This document shows positions 1 to 6,420 of a stretch of DNA of 9,836 bases, piece by piece. The notes under the pieces are model-generated. The model was not told the DNA's origin and ran no database searches. It worked only from the letters and a program-made list of their open reading frames with translations. The position numbers and the translations under genes were made by a program. Source of the stretch: Fimenecus sp036652055 (GTDB taxonomy: Bacteria > Bacillota > Clostridia > Oscillospirales > Acutalibacteraceae); assembly GCA_036652055.1 (NCBI GenBank), contig JAVVWP010000041.1:1-9836 (forward strand). Direction: 5' to 3'. Numbering within the stretch: position 1 is the first letter of the stretch; every line of letters starts with the position of its first letter.

Positions 1-20
1 AGCTTCCTCCAGAGGAAGCG
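1..20. repeat. Intergenic hairpin repeat, copy 1 (cut by window start)
   Basis: A perfect inverted repeat with arms GCTTCCTC (2-9) and GAGGAAGC (12-19) and a 2-nt centre, CA. It is followed by CGG, exactly as in the second copy at 85-102. The window begins inside this element, so its 5' part is not visible. It resembles the short CTCCCTC/GAGGGAG palindromic repeats scattered between genes in clostridial genomes; that assignment is from memory, not from a search. No coding sequence is seen in 1-234. Confidence 0.65.
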
Positions 21-58
21 GAAAAGGTTGCTTTGTTTTTGCTTGGTTCTTAGTTGTT

Positions 59-104
59 CCCTCCTTCAGTCAGCTACGCTGCCAGCTCCCTCCAGAGGGA
101 GCGG
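59..104. repeat. Intergenic hairpin repeat, copy 2
   Basis: This copy has two parts. The first is a small hairpin, GTCAGC (69-74) / GCTGCC (78-83), with one mismatch and loop TAC. The second is a perfect inverted repeat, GCTCCCTC (85-92) / GAGGGAGC (95-102), with the same CA centre and following CGG as copy 1. Relative to copy 1 one base pair has changed on both arms (T-A to C-G), so pairing is kept. The spacer between the copies (about 23-58) is T-rich with no recognisable gene. Confidence 0.65.
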
Positions 105-126
105 AAAGAGTTTTCCAAAAAATCAC

Positions 127-155
127 TTGTAAAATTTGTAAAAGTGTACTATAAT
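127..155 (+). promoter_or_regulatory. Upstream promoter (P1) of the GGDEF-EAL gene
   Basis: A sigma-A type site with -35 TTGTAA (127-132, 4 of 6 matches), 17-bp spacer and perfect -10 TATAAT (150-155). Predicted transcription start is near 162, about 70 nt before the GTG start. A second promoter lies just downstream, so this may be an auxiliary site. Confidence 0.5.
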
Positions 156-166
156 TAAAATATATT

Positions 167-195
167 TTGAAATATTATGTTTATTTTAATATAAT
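167..195 (+). promoter_or_regulatory. Downstream promoter (P2) of the GGDEF-EAL gene
   Basis: -35 TTGAAA (167-172, 5 of 6), 17-bp spacer, -10 TATAAT (190-195, 6 of 6). This is the better of the two promoters. The predicted start near 202 would leave almost no leader for a TTG start at 205, but about 33 nt including the Shine-Dalgarno for the GTG at 235. It therefore helps choose the start codon. Confidence 0.6.
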
Positions 196-217
196 TTTTG
201 CCAATTGATTATTAAAA

Positions 218-232
218 AGGAGGCTAACTTCC
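218..232 (+). promoter_or_regulatory. Ribosome binding site, partly self-paired
   Basis: AGGAGG (218-223) sits 11 nt before the GTG at 235 and decides the start of the GGDEF-EAL gene. GGAGG (219-223) can pair with CTTCC (228-232), including one G-U, across a 4-nt CTAA loop, so the site could be partly masked in the mRNA. The hairpin is short and its effect is uncertain. Confidence 0.6.
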
Positions 233-234
233 AA

Positions 235-2478
235 GTGAAAAAGGATTTTAAAACCCCAAAATGGTGGATTGCATTATCTGCCTTTTGTGTCGTTACAATA
301 GTAGTTTTTGGTTACTTCTTTATTAGAATGGGTTCTGAAGGTCTTTACGAAGAAAAAGTTGCCTACCTTGAAGAAATATCAAAAAAAGGTACACAGCTTG
401 TAACAGAACAAATAAACGGTTATTTTTCTACGCTTGAAGTTATTAGCACCATTATAGGCGGAGATGATGATTTTACGGTAGACTCGGCTTTGGCAGTTCT
501 TAAAAATGAAATGTCAAAAGGGTTTTTTAAACGCATGGGTATTATCACTCCTGATGGTACTGCTTACACAACAGATGGATACACCGAAGATTTTAATGAC
601 AGAAAATATTTTAAAGAGGCTTTGACTGGTAAAAATGCTACCTCCGATTGTCTGATTGACAAAATCGGTGGCGAAGAAATTAATGTTTTCGCTACGCCAA
701 TATATCACAATGGTATTATTGTTGGAGTTGTTTTTGCTACAAAATCTCAAGAAGAACTTTCAAAATCGCTCGTTATTGAAAGCTTTTCGAGCAAAGGATA
801 TTCTTATATAGTCAGCGGTGACGGTCGCCCCGTTATAAAAACCAACAATCCTGAAAGCATCGGAGAATACACAAACTTTTTTGATGTTATGGTAGACTAT
901 GGTGTTACTCCGCAGCAGCTTTCAACTGTTCAAAGCCATATAAAATCTAACACTTCCGGAACTCTTGAATACACTCGTCAAGGGGTTTTGCGTCAAATGT
1001 TTTATTCCCCTGTCGGAATTAATGACTGGTATGTTTTTTCTGTTGTTCCTGTAAAAGTCATTTCTTTTCAATCTGACCAGCTTATTCGCAATTTAGGGCT
1101 TTTAGCTATGATAATTGTTCTTCTTTCAATTATTATTTGTTCTCGAATGATTAAAGCCTTTAAGAAAAACAACACAAGGCTAAAGCATTTAGCTTATACC
1201 GACAGTGTCACAGGTCACCCTAATTGGGTTAAGTTTAGGATTGATGTTGAAGAGCTGCTTTCTCTACATCCCGAGCGTAAATATGCTATGATTGCTTTTG
1301 ATATTAATAAGTTTAAGCTGATAAACGGGCTTTTTGGCTATCAAAGAGGTGATGAAATTCTCACCTTTGTCGGCGATGTACTTTTTAAAAATTTGGATAA
1401 TAACGAGGCATTTTGTCGTGCGTCTGCTGACCATTTTAATGTTCTTATGCAATATAAAAGTGAAGATGAAATTGTAAACAGGCTAAAATCGATTGAAGAT
1501 GAATTAGACCGCTGCATAAATAATTATAAAATAAAAATTTCGAGTGGTATTTGCACAATTAAAGAGCGTGACCTTGATGTTTCTGTATATAGCGACAAGG
1601 CAAATATTTCAAGAGATATTGCAAAAAAACAAAATTCCCTGTCTTATCACTTTTTTAAAGATGAAAACCGCATTGAACTTCTTCGTGAAAAAGGAATTGA
1701 AGACGCAATGGATAACGCTCTCGCAAACGGTGAGTTTTTAGTTTATTTGCAACCTAAATATTCAGCAAAAGAACATAAACCTGTTGGTGCGGAGGCATTA
1801 GTGCGTTGGAACAGACCGAATGAGGGCTTAGTTTTTCCTAATGATTTTATCCCTATTTTTGAAAAGAACGGATTTATTCGCAGCCTTGATCTTTATATGT
1901 TTGAAAGCGTTTGTAAACTAATGGTACAATGGCAGAAAAATTTTAAAAGTGCAAAAAACTTTTCAGTATCTGTCAATATCTCTCGTGCGCATCTATCTAA
2001 TCCAGAGCTTGCAAATGATTTAAAACATATCGCAGACAAGTATGAAATATCGCAAGAGCTTTTAGAAATCGAGCTTACAGAAAGTGCTGTTTTTGAAAAT
2101 ATGGAAGAAATGCACATTCTTATGAACAGGCTTAAAGAAGTCGGATTTAAGCTGTCTATTGATGATTTTGGCAGTGGATATTCATCTCTCGCCTCGCTGA
2201 AATCTCTGCCCGCTGATGTTGTAAAAATGGATAAAAGCTTTTTAGATGAGGCAGAGCATGATAAGCGTGGTGAAAAAGTCATATTTGGTATGATTGAAAT
2301 GATTAAAGGGCTTGATATGCTAACCGTTGCCGAGGGCGTTGAAACACTTAGCCAGCTTGAATTTTTGGTGTCTGCAAACTGTGACATCGTGCAAGGTTAT
2401 TATTTTGCAAAGCCTATGCCTGTAAAAGACTTTGAAAATCAGATTTTCAGCAAAGATAGCTTACATACAACTGATTAA
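235..2478 (+). CDS. Membrane Cache / degenerate GGDEF / EAL protein, predicted cyclic-di-GMP phosphodiesterase
   Basis: Predicted 747-residue inner-membrane signalling protein that hydrolyses cyclic-di-GMP to pGpG. In order: transmembrane segment about 10-31; extracellular region about 34-280 resembling a double Cache sensor (DRKYFKEAL near 122-130); second transmembrane segment about 283-305; GGDEF-type domain about 315-475; EAL domain about 490-737. The GGDEF signature is SADHF (397-401), so cyclase activity is unlikely. The EAL catalytic set looks complete: E520-A-L, N581, E613, D643-D644, K664, E700 and Q720. The domain therefore reads as an active phosphodiesterase, perhaps tuned by GTP or by the GGDEF-like domain. 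The GTG start at 235 is preferred over an in-frame TTG at 205 because AGGAGG lies between them. The gene stands alone with two promoters and a shared terminator. The external ligand is unknown. Confidence 0.9.
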   Translation: MKKDFKTPKWWIALSAFCVVTIVVFGYFFIRMGSEGLYEEKVAYLEEISKKGTQLVTEQINGYFSTLEVISTIIGGDDDFTVDSALAVLKNEMSKGFFKRMGIITPDGTAYTTDGYTEDFNDRKYFKEALTGKNATSDCLIDKIGGEEINVFATPIYHNGIIVGVVFATKSQEELSKSLVIESFSSKGYSYIVSGDGRPVIKTNNPESIGEYTNFFDVMVDYGVTPQQLSTVQSHIKSNTSGTLEYTRQGVLRQMFYSPVGINDWYVFSVVPVKVISFQSDQLIRNLGLLAMIIVLLSIIICSRMIKAFKKNNTRLKHLAYTDSVTGHPNWVKFRIDVEELLSLHPERKYAMIAFDINKFKLINGLFGYQRGDEILTFVGDVLFKNLDNNEAFCRASADHFNVLMQYKSEDEIVNRLKSIEDELDRCINNYKIKISSGICTIKERDLDVSVYSDKANISRDIAKKQNSLSYHFFKDENRIELLREKGIEDAMDNALANGEFLVYLQPKYSAKEHKPVGAEALVRWNRPNEGLVFPNDFIPIFEKNGFIRSLDLYMFESVCKLMVQWQKNFKSAKNFSVSVNISRAHLSNPELANDLKHIADKYEISQELLEIELTESAVFENMEEMHILMNRLKEVGFKLSIDDFGSGYSSLASLKSLPADVVKMDKSFLDEAEHDKRGEKVIFGMIEMIKGLDMLTVAEGVETLSQLEFLVSANCDIVQGYYFAKPMPVKDFENQIFSKDSLHTTD

Positions 2479-2503
2479 TTCACAGCTATATTTTTTCTAT
2501 AAA

Positions 2504-2557
2504 AATACCGACCTCCTATTTGTTAGATTTTTGGTCTAACTTTTGGAAGTCGGTATT
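2504..2557. terminator. Bidirectional terminator between convergent genes
   Basis: The outer stem AATACCGAC (2504-2512) pairs perfectly with GTCGGTATT (2549-2557). After one C-A mismatch it continues as TCC/GGA. An inner hairpin, GTTAGA (2522-2527) / TCTAAC (2535-2540), forms the apex. On the plus strand it is followed by ATTTTAAT. On the minus strand the stem runs into TATTTTTAT and then AAAAAA. It lies 25 bases after the GGDEF-EAL stop and 17 bases after the nifU stop, so it can end both transcripts. Confidence 0.8.
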
Positions 2558-2574
2558 ATTTTAATATTAAACTA

Positions 2575-3003
2575 TTATTCGTGCTGAACATTACAGCTTG
2601 CACCGTGTTCAAACTGTGACTTGTCATATTCTATTCCGTTTTTATCATAATAATCCTGAACAGCAGCTTTAATTGCCTCCTCAGCTAAAACAGAACAATG
2701 AATTTTAACTGCTGGAAGCCCGTCTAAAGCCTCGACAACAGCCTTGTTGGTAAGCTTTAATGCTTCTTTTATTGGCTTGCCTTTAATCATATCAGTTGCA
2801 ATTGAACTCGTAGCAATAGCTGATGCACAGCCATAAGTATTAAACTTGACATCTGTAATAATTCCATCGTCAACCTTAATATACATTTTCATTATATCGC
2901 CACACTTTGCATTTCCTACCTCTCCAACGCCATCAGCATCGTCAAGCTTTCCTACATTATGTGGGTTAGCAAAATGCTCCATTACTTTTTCGCTATATTC
3001 CAT
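2575..3003 (-). CDS. nifU: NifU/IscU-type iron-sulfur cluster scaffold protein
   Basis: A 142-residue cytoplasmic scaffold on which a [2Fe-2S] or [4Fe-4S] cluster is built from iron and NifS-delivered sulfur before transfer to target proteins. The three ligand cysteines and the assembly aspartate of the family are present: C34 and D36 (NAKCGD), C59 (YGCASAIA), C103 (IHCSVLAEEA). Length and composition fit the short, single-domain IscU/NifU-N class; there is no NifU C-terminal thioredoxin-like domain. A fourth cysteine, C137, lies in a clostridial-style tail. The ATG has AGAGGA upstream at a 7-8 nt spacing. It starts 30 bases after the nifS stop and is almost certainly cotranscribed with it. 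No hscA, hscB or ferredoxin gene follows, as is usual for the minimal Isc set of Clostridia. Confidence 0.95.
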   Translation of the reverse strand: MEYSEKVMEHFANPHNVGKLDDADGVGEVGNAKCGDIMKMYIKVDDGIITDVKFNTYGCASAIATSSIATDMIKGKPIKEALKLTNKAVVEALDGLPAVKIHCSVLAEEAIKAAVQDYYDKNGIEYDKSQFEHGASCNVQHE

Positions 3004-3033
3004 AATTAAACATCCTCTTTCTCATTCTAAGAT

Positions 3034-4209
3034 TTATTTATTTTCGTTTTGTATTCTCTCCCACAATGGCGACATCTCACGAAGTCTTTCAATGATTGGA
3101 GGAACATTTTCAACTATATAGTCAATTTCTTCTTCTGTATTTGTTTCACAAAGACTCAGCCTAAGAGAACCGTGAGCTATCTCGTGAGGCAGACCAATTG
3201 CAAGTAGCACATGGCTTGGATCGAGCGAGCCTGAAGTGCAAGCAGAACCTGACGAGGCACAAATGCCTTTCATATCAAGGTATAAAAGAAGTGACTCACC
3301 CTCAACACCTTCAAAACAGACATTAACATTTCCTGCTAATCTTTTTTCTCTATCACCGTTTAGCCTACTTCTATTGACTTTTAAAAGCCCATTAATTAGC
3401 TTGTCCCTAAGGAATTTTACCTTTTTTGCATTTTCATCTAAGTGGTCAACTGCATCTTTTAAAGCCGCTGCCATTCCAACCATTGCATAAACATTTTCAG
3501 TTCCTGCTCTTTTATTTCTCTCTTGAGCGCCGCCCTCAATAAGGTTCGTAAGGCGAATGCCATTTTTGCAATAAAGAGCCCCTATTCCTTTAGGACCGTG
3601 GAATTTATGACCTGACATTGAAAGCATATCAATGTTTTGAGCCTTTACATCAATATTCAAATGCCCAACCGCTTGAACTGCATCGGTATGAAATAAAACG
3701 CCTTTTTCGTGGCACACAGCTCCAATTTCAGTTATAGGCTGAATTGTTCCGATTTCATTATTTGCATACATAATTGTAACGAGCGCTGTATCTTCACGAA
3801 TTGCATTTTTAACATCTTGAACTCTGACAAGACCATCAGAATAAACCGGAAGATAGGTGATAGAGAAGCCCTCTTTTTCAAGCTTTTCCATTGTGTGAAG
3901 AACTGCGTGATGTTCAAATTGTGAAGTGATAAGGTGCTTTTTGCCTTTAGCCGCCAAATTTTTAGCAACATTTGTTATTGCCCAATTGTCAGCCTCGCTA
4001 CCACCTGAAGTGAAATAAATTTCATCTGCCTCTGCCCCAATTGCATTTGCAACAGTTTTTCGTGCATCTTTAACTGCGTAATATGCCTCTTGCCCAACTG
4101 AATGTAAACTTGAGGGATTGCCATAAATTTTTTGAAAATAAGGCATCATAGCACTAAGTGCCACATCAGAAACGCAAGTTGTAGCAGCATTGTCCGCATA
4201 AACCTTCAT
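3034..4209 (-). CDS. nifS: Cysteine desulfurase (NifS/IscS class, PLP enzyme)
   Basis: A 391-residue pyridoxal-phosphate enzyme that takes sulfur from L-cysteine, yielding alanine and an enzyme persulfide that is passed to NifU. Visible features are the N-terminal YADNAATT signature, the cofactor-stacking histidine in EHHAVL (about 100-101), D176 and Q179 in HTDAVQ, the Schiff-base lysine K202 in SGHKFHGPKG, and the catalytic cysteine C324 in SSGSACTSG on a long flexible loop. This is the class I (IscS/NifS) layout. A TTG three codons upstream (4218) is in frame, but the purine-rich site AAAAGAG lies immediately before it and 9 nt before the ATG at 4209, so the ATG is chosen. The gene follows iscR after 129 bases containing its own promoter and a palindrome, and precedes nifU by 30 bases. 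It is likely repressed by IscR when Fe-S supply is sufficient. Confidence 0.95.
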   Translation of the reverse strand: MKVYADNAATTCVSDVALSAMMPYFQKIYGNPSSLHSVGQEAYYAVKDARKTVANAIGAEADEIYFTSGGSEADNWAITNVAKNLAAKGKKHLITSQFEHHAVLHTMEKLEKEGFSITYLPVYSDGLVRVQDVKNAIREDTALVTIMYANNEIGTIQPITEIGAVCHEKGVLFHTDAVQAVGHLNIDVKAQNIDMLSMSGHKFHGPKGIGALYCKNGIRLTNLIEGGAQERNKRAGTENVYAMVGMAAALKDAVDHLDENAKKVKFLRDKLINGLLKVNRSRLNGDREKRLAGNVNVCFEGVEGESLLLYLDMKGICASSGSACTSGSLDPSHVLLAIGLPHEIAHGSLRLSLCETNTEEEIDYIVENVPPIIERLREMSPLWERIQNENK

Positions 4210-4287
4210 AATATCCAACTCTTTTCTTTATATAAACATAAAATGTTGTGAATTTTTCTATTCATAGTATCTTCCTATGAATTCGCT

Positions 4288-4314
4288 AATATCATACTAT
4301 ATCAGTATGATATT
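4288..4314. promoter_or_regulatory. Palindromic operator, probable Rrf2/IscR binding site
   Basis: A perfect inverted repeat: arms AATATCATACT (4288-4298) and AGTATGATATT (4304-4314) around a 5-nt centre. The ACT-N5-AGT core and AT-rich outer arms look like operators of Rrf2-family regulators (CymR/IscR type) in Bacillota; this comparison is from memory. It covers the whole -10 box and spacer of the nifS promoter and touches the -35, so bound protein would block RNA polymerase. The Rrf2 gene next door makes IscR the natural candidate. Confidence 0.7.
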
Positions 4315-4319
4315 GTCAA
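4291..4319 (-). promoter_or_regulatory. Internal promoter of nifS-nifU
   Basis: Read on the minus strand: -35 TTGACA (4319-4314, perfect), 17-bp spacer, -10 TATGAT (4296-4291, 5 of 6). The predicted start near 4284 gives a leader of about 75 nt before the nifS ATG. It starts 20 bases after the iscR stop codon, so nifSU can be made without transcription through iscR. The operator palindrome overlaps it almost completely. Confidence 0.75.
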
Positions 4320-4338
4320 TATATTTTTATAACAAATT

Positions 4339-4773
4339 TTATCCTTTATTACAGCACATTTTTTTGCTCTTTTGCTTTTCAACAAGATATTCAAGCGTTA
4401 TGCCATCAACAACCTCATTTATCGCCTCTAAAACATCTTGCCAAATTTCAATAGTGACGCAATCATCACAATGCTCGCAAGGCGAAACATCATCAAGGCA
4501 CGAAACAGGAGCAAGGCTTCCCTCGGTCACTCTTAATATTTCACCAACGGTATAATCCTTTGGCGATTTGTGAAGTTTATATCCGCCCAAAGCCCCACGA
4601 GTGCTGTCAACAAGCCCGTTTTTGCTTAAAAGCTTTATAATCTGTTCTAAATATTTTTCTGAAATGTTTTGACGAGTTGCAATTGTTTTTATTGAAACAA
4701 ATCCTTCTTTTTCGTGCATTGCAAGGTCAAGCATAAGCCTTATTGCATATCTTCCCTTTGTTGAAATTTTCAT
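4339..4773 (-). CDS. iscR: Rrf2-family transcriptional regulator, IscR-like
   Basis: A 144-residue DNA-binding regulator, probably an Fe-S sensor that controls its neighbours nifS and nifU. The N-terminus MKISTKGRYAIRLMLDLA and the winged helix-turn-helix (about 25-65: VSIKTIATRQNISEKYLEQII, then GALGGYKL) are typical of Rrf2. The sensor loop has C92, C99, C102 and C105. E. coli IscR uses three cysteines (92, 98, 104) plus His107 for a [2Fe-2S] cluster, so the positions agree closely but the exact ligands are open. A CC pair (140-141) in the tail is an extra. Start ATG 4773 has an unusual all-G ribosome site (GGGGGG) 6 nt upstream. CymR, a cysteine-metabolism Rrf2 protein, is the main alternative, but the cysteine cluster and the nifSU context favour IscR. 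Confidence 0.88.
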   Translation of the reverse strand: MKISTKGRYAIRLMLDLAMHEKEGFVSIKTIATRQNISEKYLEQIIKLLSKNGLVDSTRGALGGYKLHKSPKDYTVGEILRVTEGSLAPVSCLDDVSPCEHCDDCVTIEIWQDVLEAINEVVDGITLEYLVEKQKSKKMCCNKG

Positions 4774-4819
4774 TTAATTCCCCCCGATATAATAAATCGG
4801 CTAACCTGCCCTTATATCG
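4774..4819 (-). promoter_or_regulatory. iscR leader end with competing hairpins over the ribosome site
   Basis: On the minus strand, hairpin A pairs CCGAT (4800-4796) with ATCGG (4788-4784) across 7 nt. Hairpin B pairs CGATATAA (4819-4812) with TTATATCG (4792-4785). They share the 3' arm, so they exclude each other. Both reach the GGGGGG ribosome site (4785-4780) of iscR. Whether this switches translation is unknown; no known riboswitch class is recognised. Confidence 0.35.
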
Positions 4820-4876
4820 ATGCCTTTCTTAGAAATTCTTAATGCTTTATCTTTATTAAAATTTATTATTCCTTTA

Positions 4877-4905
4877 ATTATACCCATTTATATATAATAA
4901 TACAA
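4877..4905 (-). promoter_or_regulatory. iscR promoter
   Basis: Minus strand: -35 TTGTAT (4905-4900, 4 of 6), 17-bp spacer, perfect -10 TATAAT (4882-4877). The predicted start near 4870 gives about 97 nt of leader. A sequence like one arm of an Rrf2 operator, AATTCCTACT (4919-4910), lies just upstream of the -35 box. Confidence 0.6.
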
Positions 4906-4989
4906 GTTTAGTAGGAATTCAATCATTTTTATAAGAATTTTTGGTGTGTCGAGTTAAATTGAATGTTTTACAGGGAAAAATGGTTTTAT

Positions 4990-5030
4990 ATTTAGTAAAT
5001 CGTAAACAAGTAAATCGTAAACCACTAAAT
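4990..5030. repeat. Direct repeat nested in an inverted repeat
   Basis: AGTAAATCGTAAAC occurs twice (4994-5007 and 5009-5022), with a 15-bp period. The pair is bracketed by ATTTAGT (4990-4996) and its reverse complement ACTAAAT (5024-5030). It lies in the iscR-deoA divergent region, 36 bases upstream of the deoA -35 box. It could be tandem binding sites for a regulator or a mobile-element remnant; no function is recognised. The rest of 4920-5060 is AT-rich with nothing else identified. Confidence 0.55.
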
Positions 5031-5065
5031 TTTAAAATCCGAAGATTATATTTTTCATCTGATCA

Positions 5066-5094
5066 TTGACATTTTCCCTTTATTATCATACAAT
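5066..5094 (+). promoter_or_regulatory. deoA promoter
   Basis: -35 TTGACA (5066-5071, perfect), 17-bp spacer, -10 TACAAT (5089-5094, 5 of 6). The predicted start is near 5101, which puts the GGTGGTG ribosome site (5101-5107) almost at the 5' end of the mRNA. Confidence 0.7.
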
Positions 5095-5115
5095 AAATTT
5101 GGTGGTGAATTAGTT

Positions 5116-6417
5116 ATGAGAATGTTTGATATTATTAATGATAAGAAAAACAAAAAAGAATTAACTGACGAGGAAATCGCCTTTTTTGTAAAAGGCTATA
5201 CCTATGGAGATATTCCAAACTATCAAGCCTCAGCACTTTTAATGGCAATCTGTATGGGCGGATTTTCAGAAAAAGAAACAATAACTCTAACACGCGAAAT
5301 GGCAAATTCGGGTGATATTCTTGATTTGTCAGCGATTAACGGTATTACCGCAGACAAACACTCAACAGGTGGTGTTGGCGATAAAACAACGCTTATAGTC
5401 GCTCCGATTTGTGCAAGTCTTGGGCTTAAAATAGCTAAAATGAGTGGAAAAGGGATTGGGCATACAGGCGGAACAGTCGACAAATTAGAATCAATTGATG
5501 GCTATAACACTAAGCTTACAAATGATGAGTTTTTTAAACAGGTTAATGATATAGGAATTGCTTTAATAGGGCAAACAGGAAATCTTACCCCTTGTGATAA
5601 AAAGCTTTATGCACTTCGTGATGTAACCGCAACCGTTAACAATTATTCCCTTATTTCTTCAAGCATTATGAGCAAAAAAATTGCTGCTGGTGCTAAAAAC
5701 ATCGTTCTTGATGTAAAATGTGGCAGTGGTGCGTTTATGAAAACTCCGGATGAAGCTAAGCTTCTTGCCAAAATGATGGCTAAAATCGGAAAAGTCTTTG
5801 ATAGAAATCTGACAGCTGTCATTACAAATATGGATAGTCCACTTGGAAAAAATATAGGAAACAGCCTTGAAGTAATTGAAAGTATTGATGTTTTAAAAGG
5901 AAATGGTGACAAAAGATTAACAGAACTTTGTCTTTGCCTTTCTGCTAATATGCTTGAAATTTCTTTTAAAAAGCCTTATGATGAATGTTACAAAATGGCA
6001 GAAAATTCTATAAAGGATGGCTCTGCACTTAAAAAATTAGTTCAACTTGTAAAAGCTCAAGGTGGAAATGAAAATCTGATTTTAAATCCATCGCTCTTTA
6101 AAAAAGGCGAAATTTCTTATGAAGTTAAAAGCGAAAAGTCTGGATTTATCAGCAAAATGAATACCGAAAAAATTGGTGAATGTGCAGTAATACTCGGTGT
6201 AGGCAGAGAAAAATTGACAGACGAAATCGACTTTTCGGCAGGCATTATTTTAAAAGCTAAAACAGGTGATTACATTAAAAAGGGCGAAACTCTTTGCACT
6301 TTTTACACTGCTAAAAGCGAAAAAATAATTTTTGCAGAAGGCTTGTTTAAAAATTCGATTGTAATGAGTGATGAACCACCGCAAAGTCAGCCAGTCATTT
6401 ATGAAATAATAAAATAA
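5116..6417 (+). CDS. deoA: Pyrimidine-nucleoside phosphorylase (thymidine/uridine phosphorylase)
   Basis: A 433-residue cytoplasmic salvage enzyme that splits uridine, thymidine or deoxyuridine with phosphate into base and (deoxy)ribose-1-phosphate. It is the B. subtilis Pdp type. The family signature KHSTGGVGD (81-89) holds phosphate-binding K81 and S83, and SGKGIGHTGGT (110-120) follows. Pyrimidine-binding R168 (LRDVTATV), S183 and K187 (SSSIMSKK) fall at the same numbers as in the Geobacillus enzyme. Order: small alpha domain with residues from the first about 65 and 160-190, glycine-rich alpha/beta domain, and C-terminal PyNP domain about 345-433 (GVGREKLTDEIDFSAGI). Length is as expected for the family. 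Start ATG 5116 follows GGTGGTG by 8 nt; another ATG at 5122 is possible. It stands alone, with no deoC, deoB or cdd next to it. No terminator separates it from the leu leader, whose promoter starts 4 bases after its stop. Confidence 0.95.
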   Translation: MRMFDIINDKKNKKELTDEEIAFFVKGYTYGDIPNYQASALLMAICMGGFSEKETITLTREMANSGDILDLSAINGITADKHSTGGVGDKTTLIVAPICASLGLKIAKMSGKGIGHTGGTVDKLESIDGYNTKLTNDEFFKQVNDIGIALIGQTGNLTPCDKKLYALRDVTATVNNYSLISSSIMSKKIAAGAKNIVLDVKCGSGAFMKTPDEAKLLAKMMAKIGKVFDRNLTAVITNMDSPLGKNIGNSLEVIESIDVLKGNGDKRLTELCLCLSANMLEISFKKPYDECYKMAENSIKDGSALKKLVQLVKAQGGNENLILNPSLFKKGEISYEVKSEKSGFISKMNTEKIGECAVILGVGREKLTDEIDFSAGIILKAKTGDYIKKGETLCTFYTAKSEKIIFAEGLFKNSIVMSDEPPQSQPVIYEIIK

Positions 6418-6420
6418 CCC

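Noticed and set aside
205..234. TTG start for the GGDEF-EAL protein, 10 residues longer
   Set aside because: No ribosome site precedes it, and the P2 promoter would start RNA almost at this codon. AGGAGG lies between it and the GTG at 235.
1893..2387. 164-codon open frame on the minus strand inside the EAL region
   Set aside because: It is opposite the most conserved catalytic part of a clear gene, has a serine-rich composition typical of antisense frames, and has no ribosome site or family resemblance.
4210..4218. TTG start for nifS giving three extra residues
   Set aside because: The purine-rich ribosome site sits directly against that TTG with no spacer, whereas the ATG at 4209 has the proper 9-nt spacing.
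4943..4953. GGTGTGTCGAG, similar to GGTGCGTCGAG at 9746-9756
   Set aside because: Ten of 11 bases match and both follow T-runs, but the similarity stops there. It is too short to claim a shared element.
5040..5075. Possible cre (CcpA) or CytR-like operator upstream of deoA
   Set aside because: No good match to the cre consensus was found around the promoter. TGATCA alone is too common.
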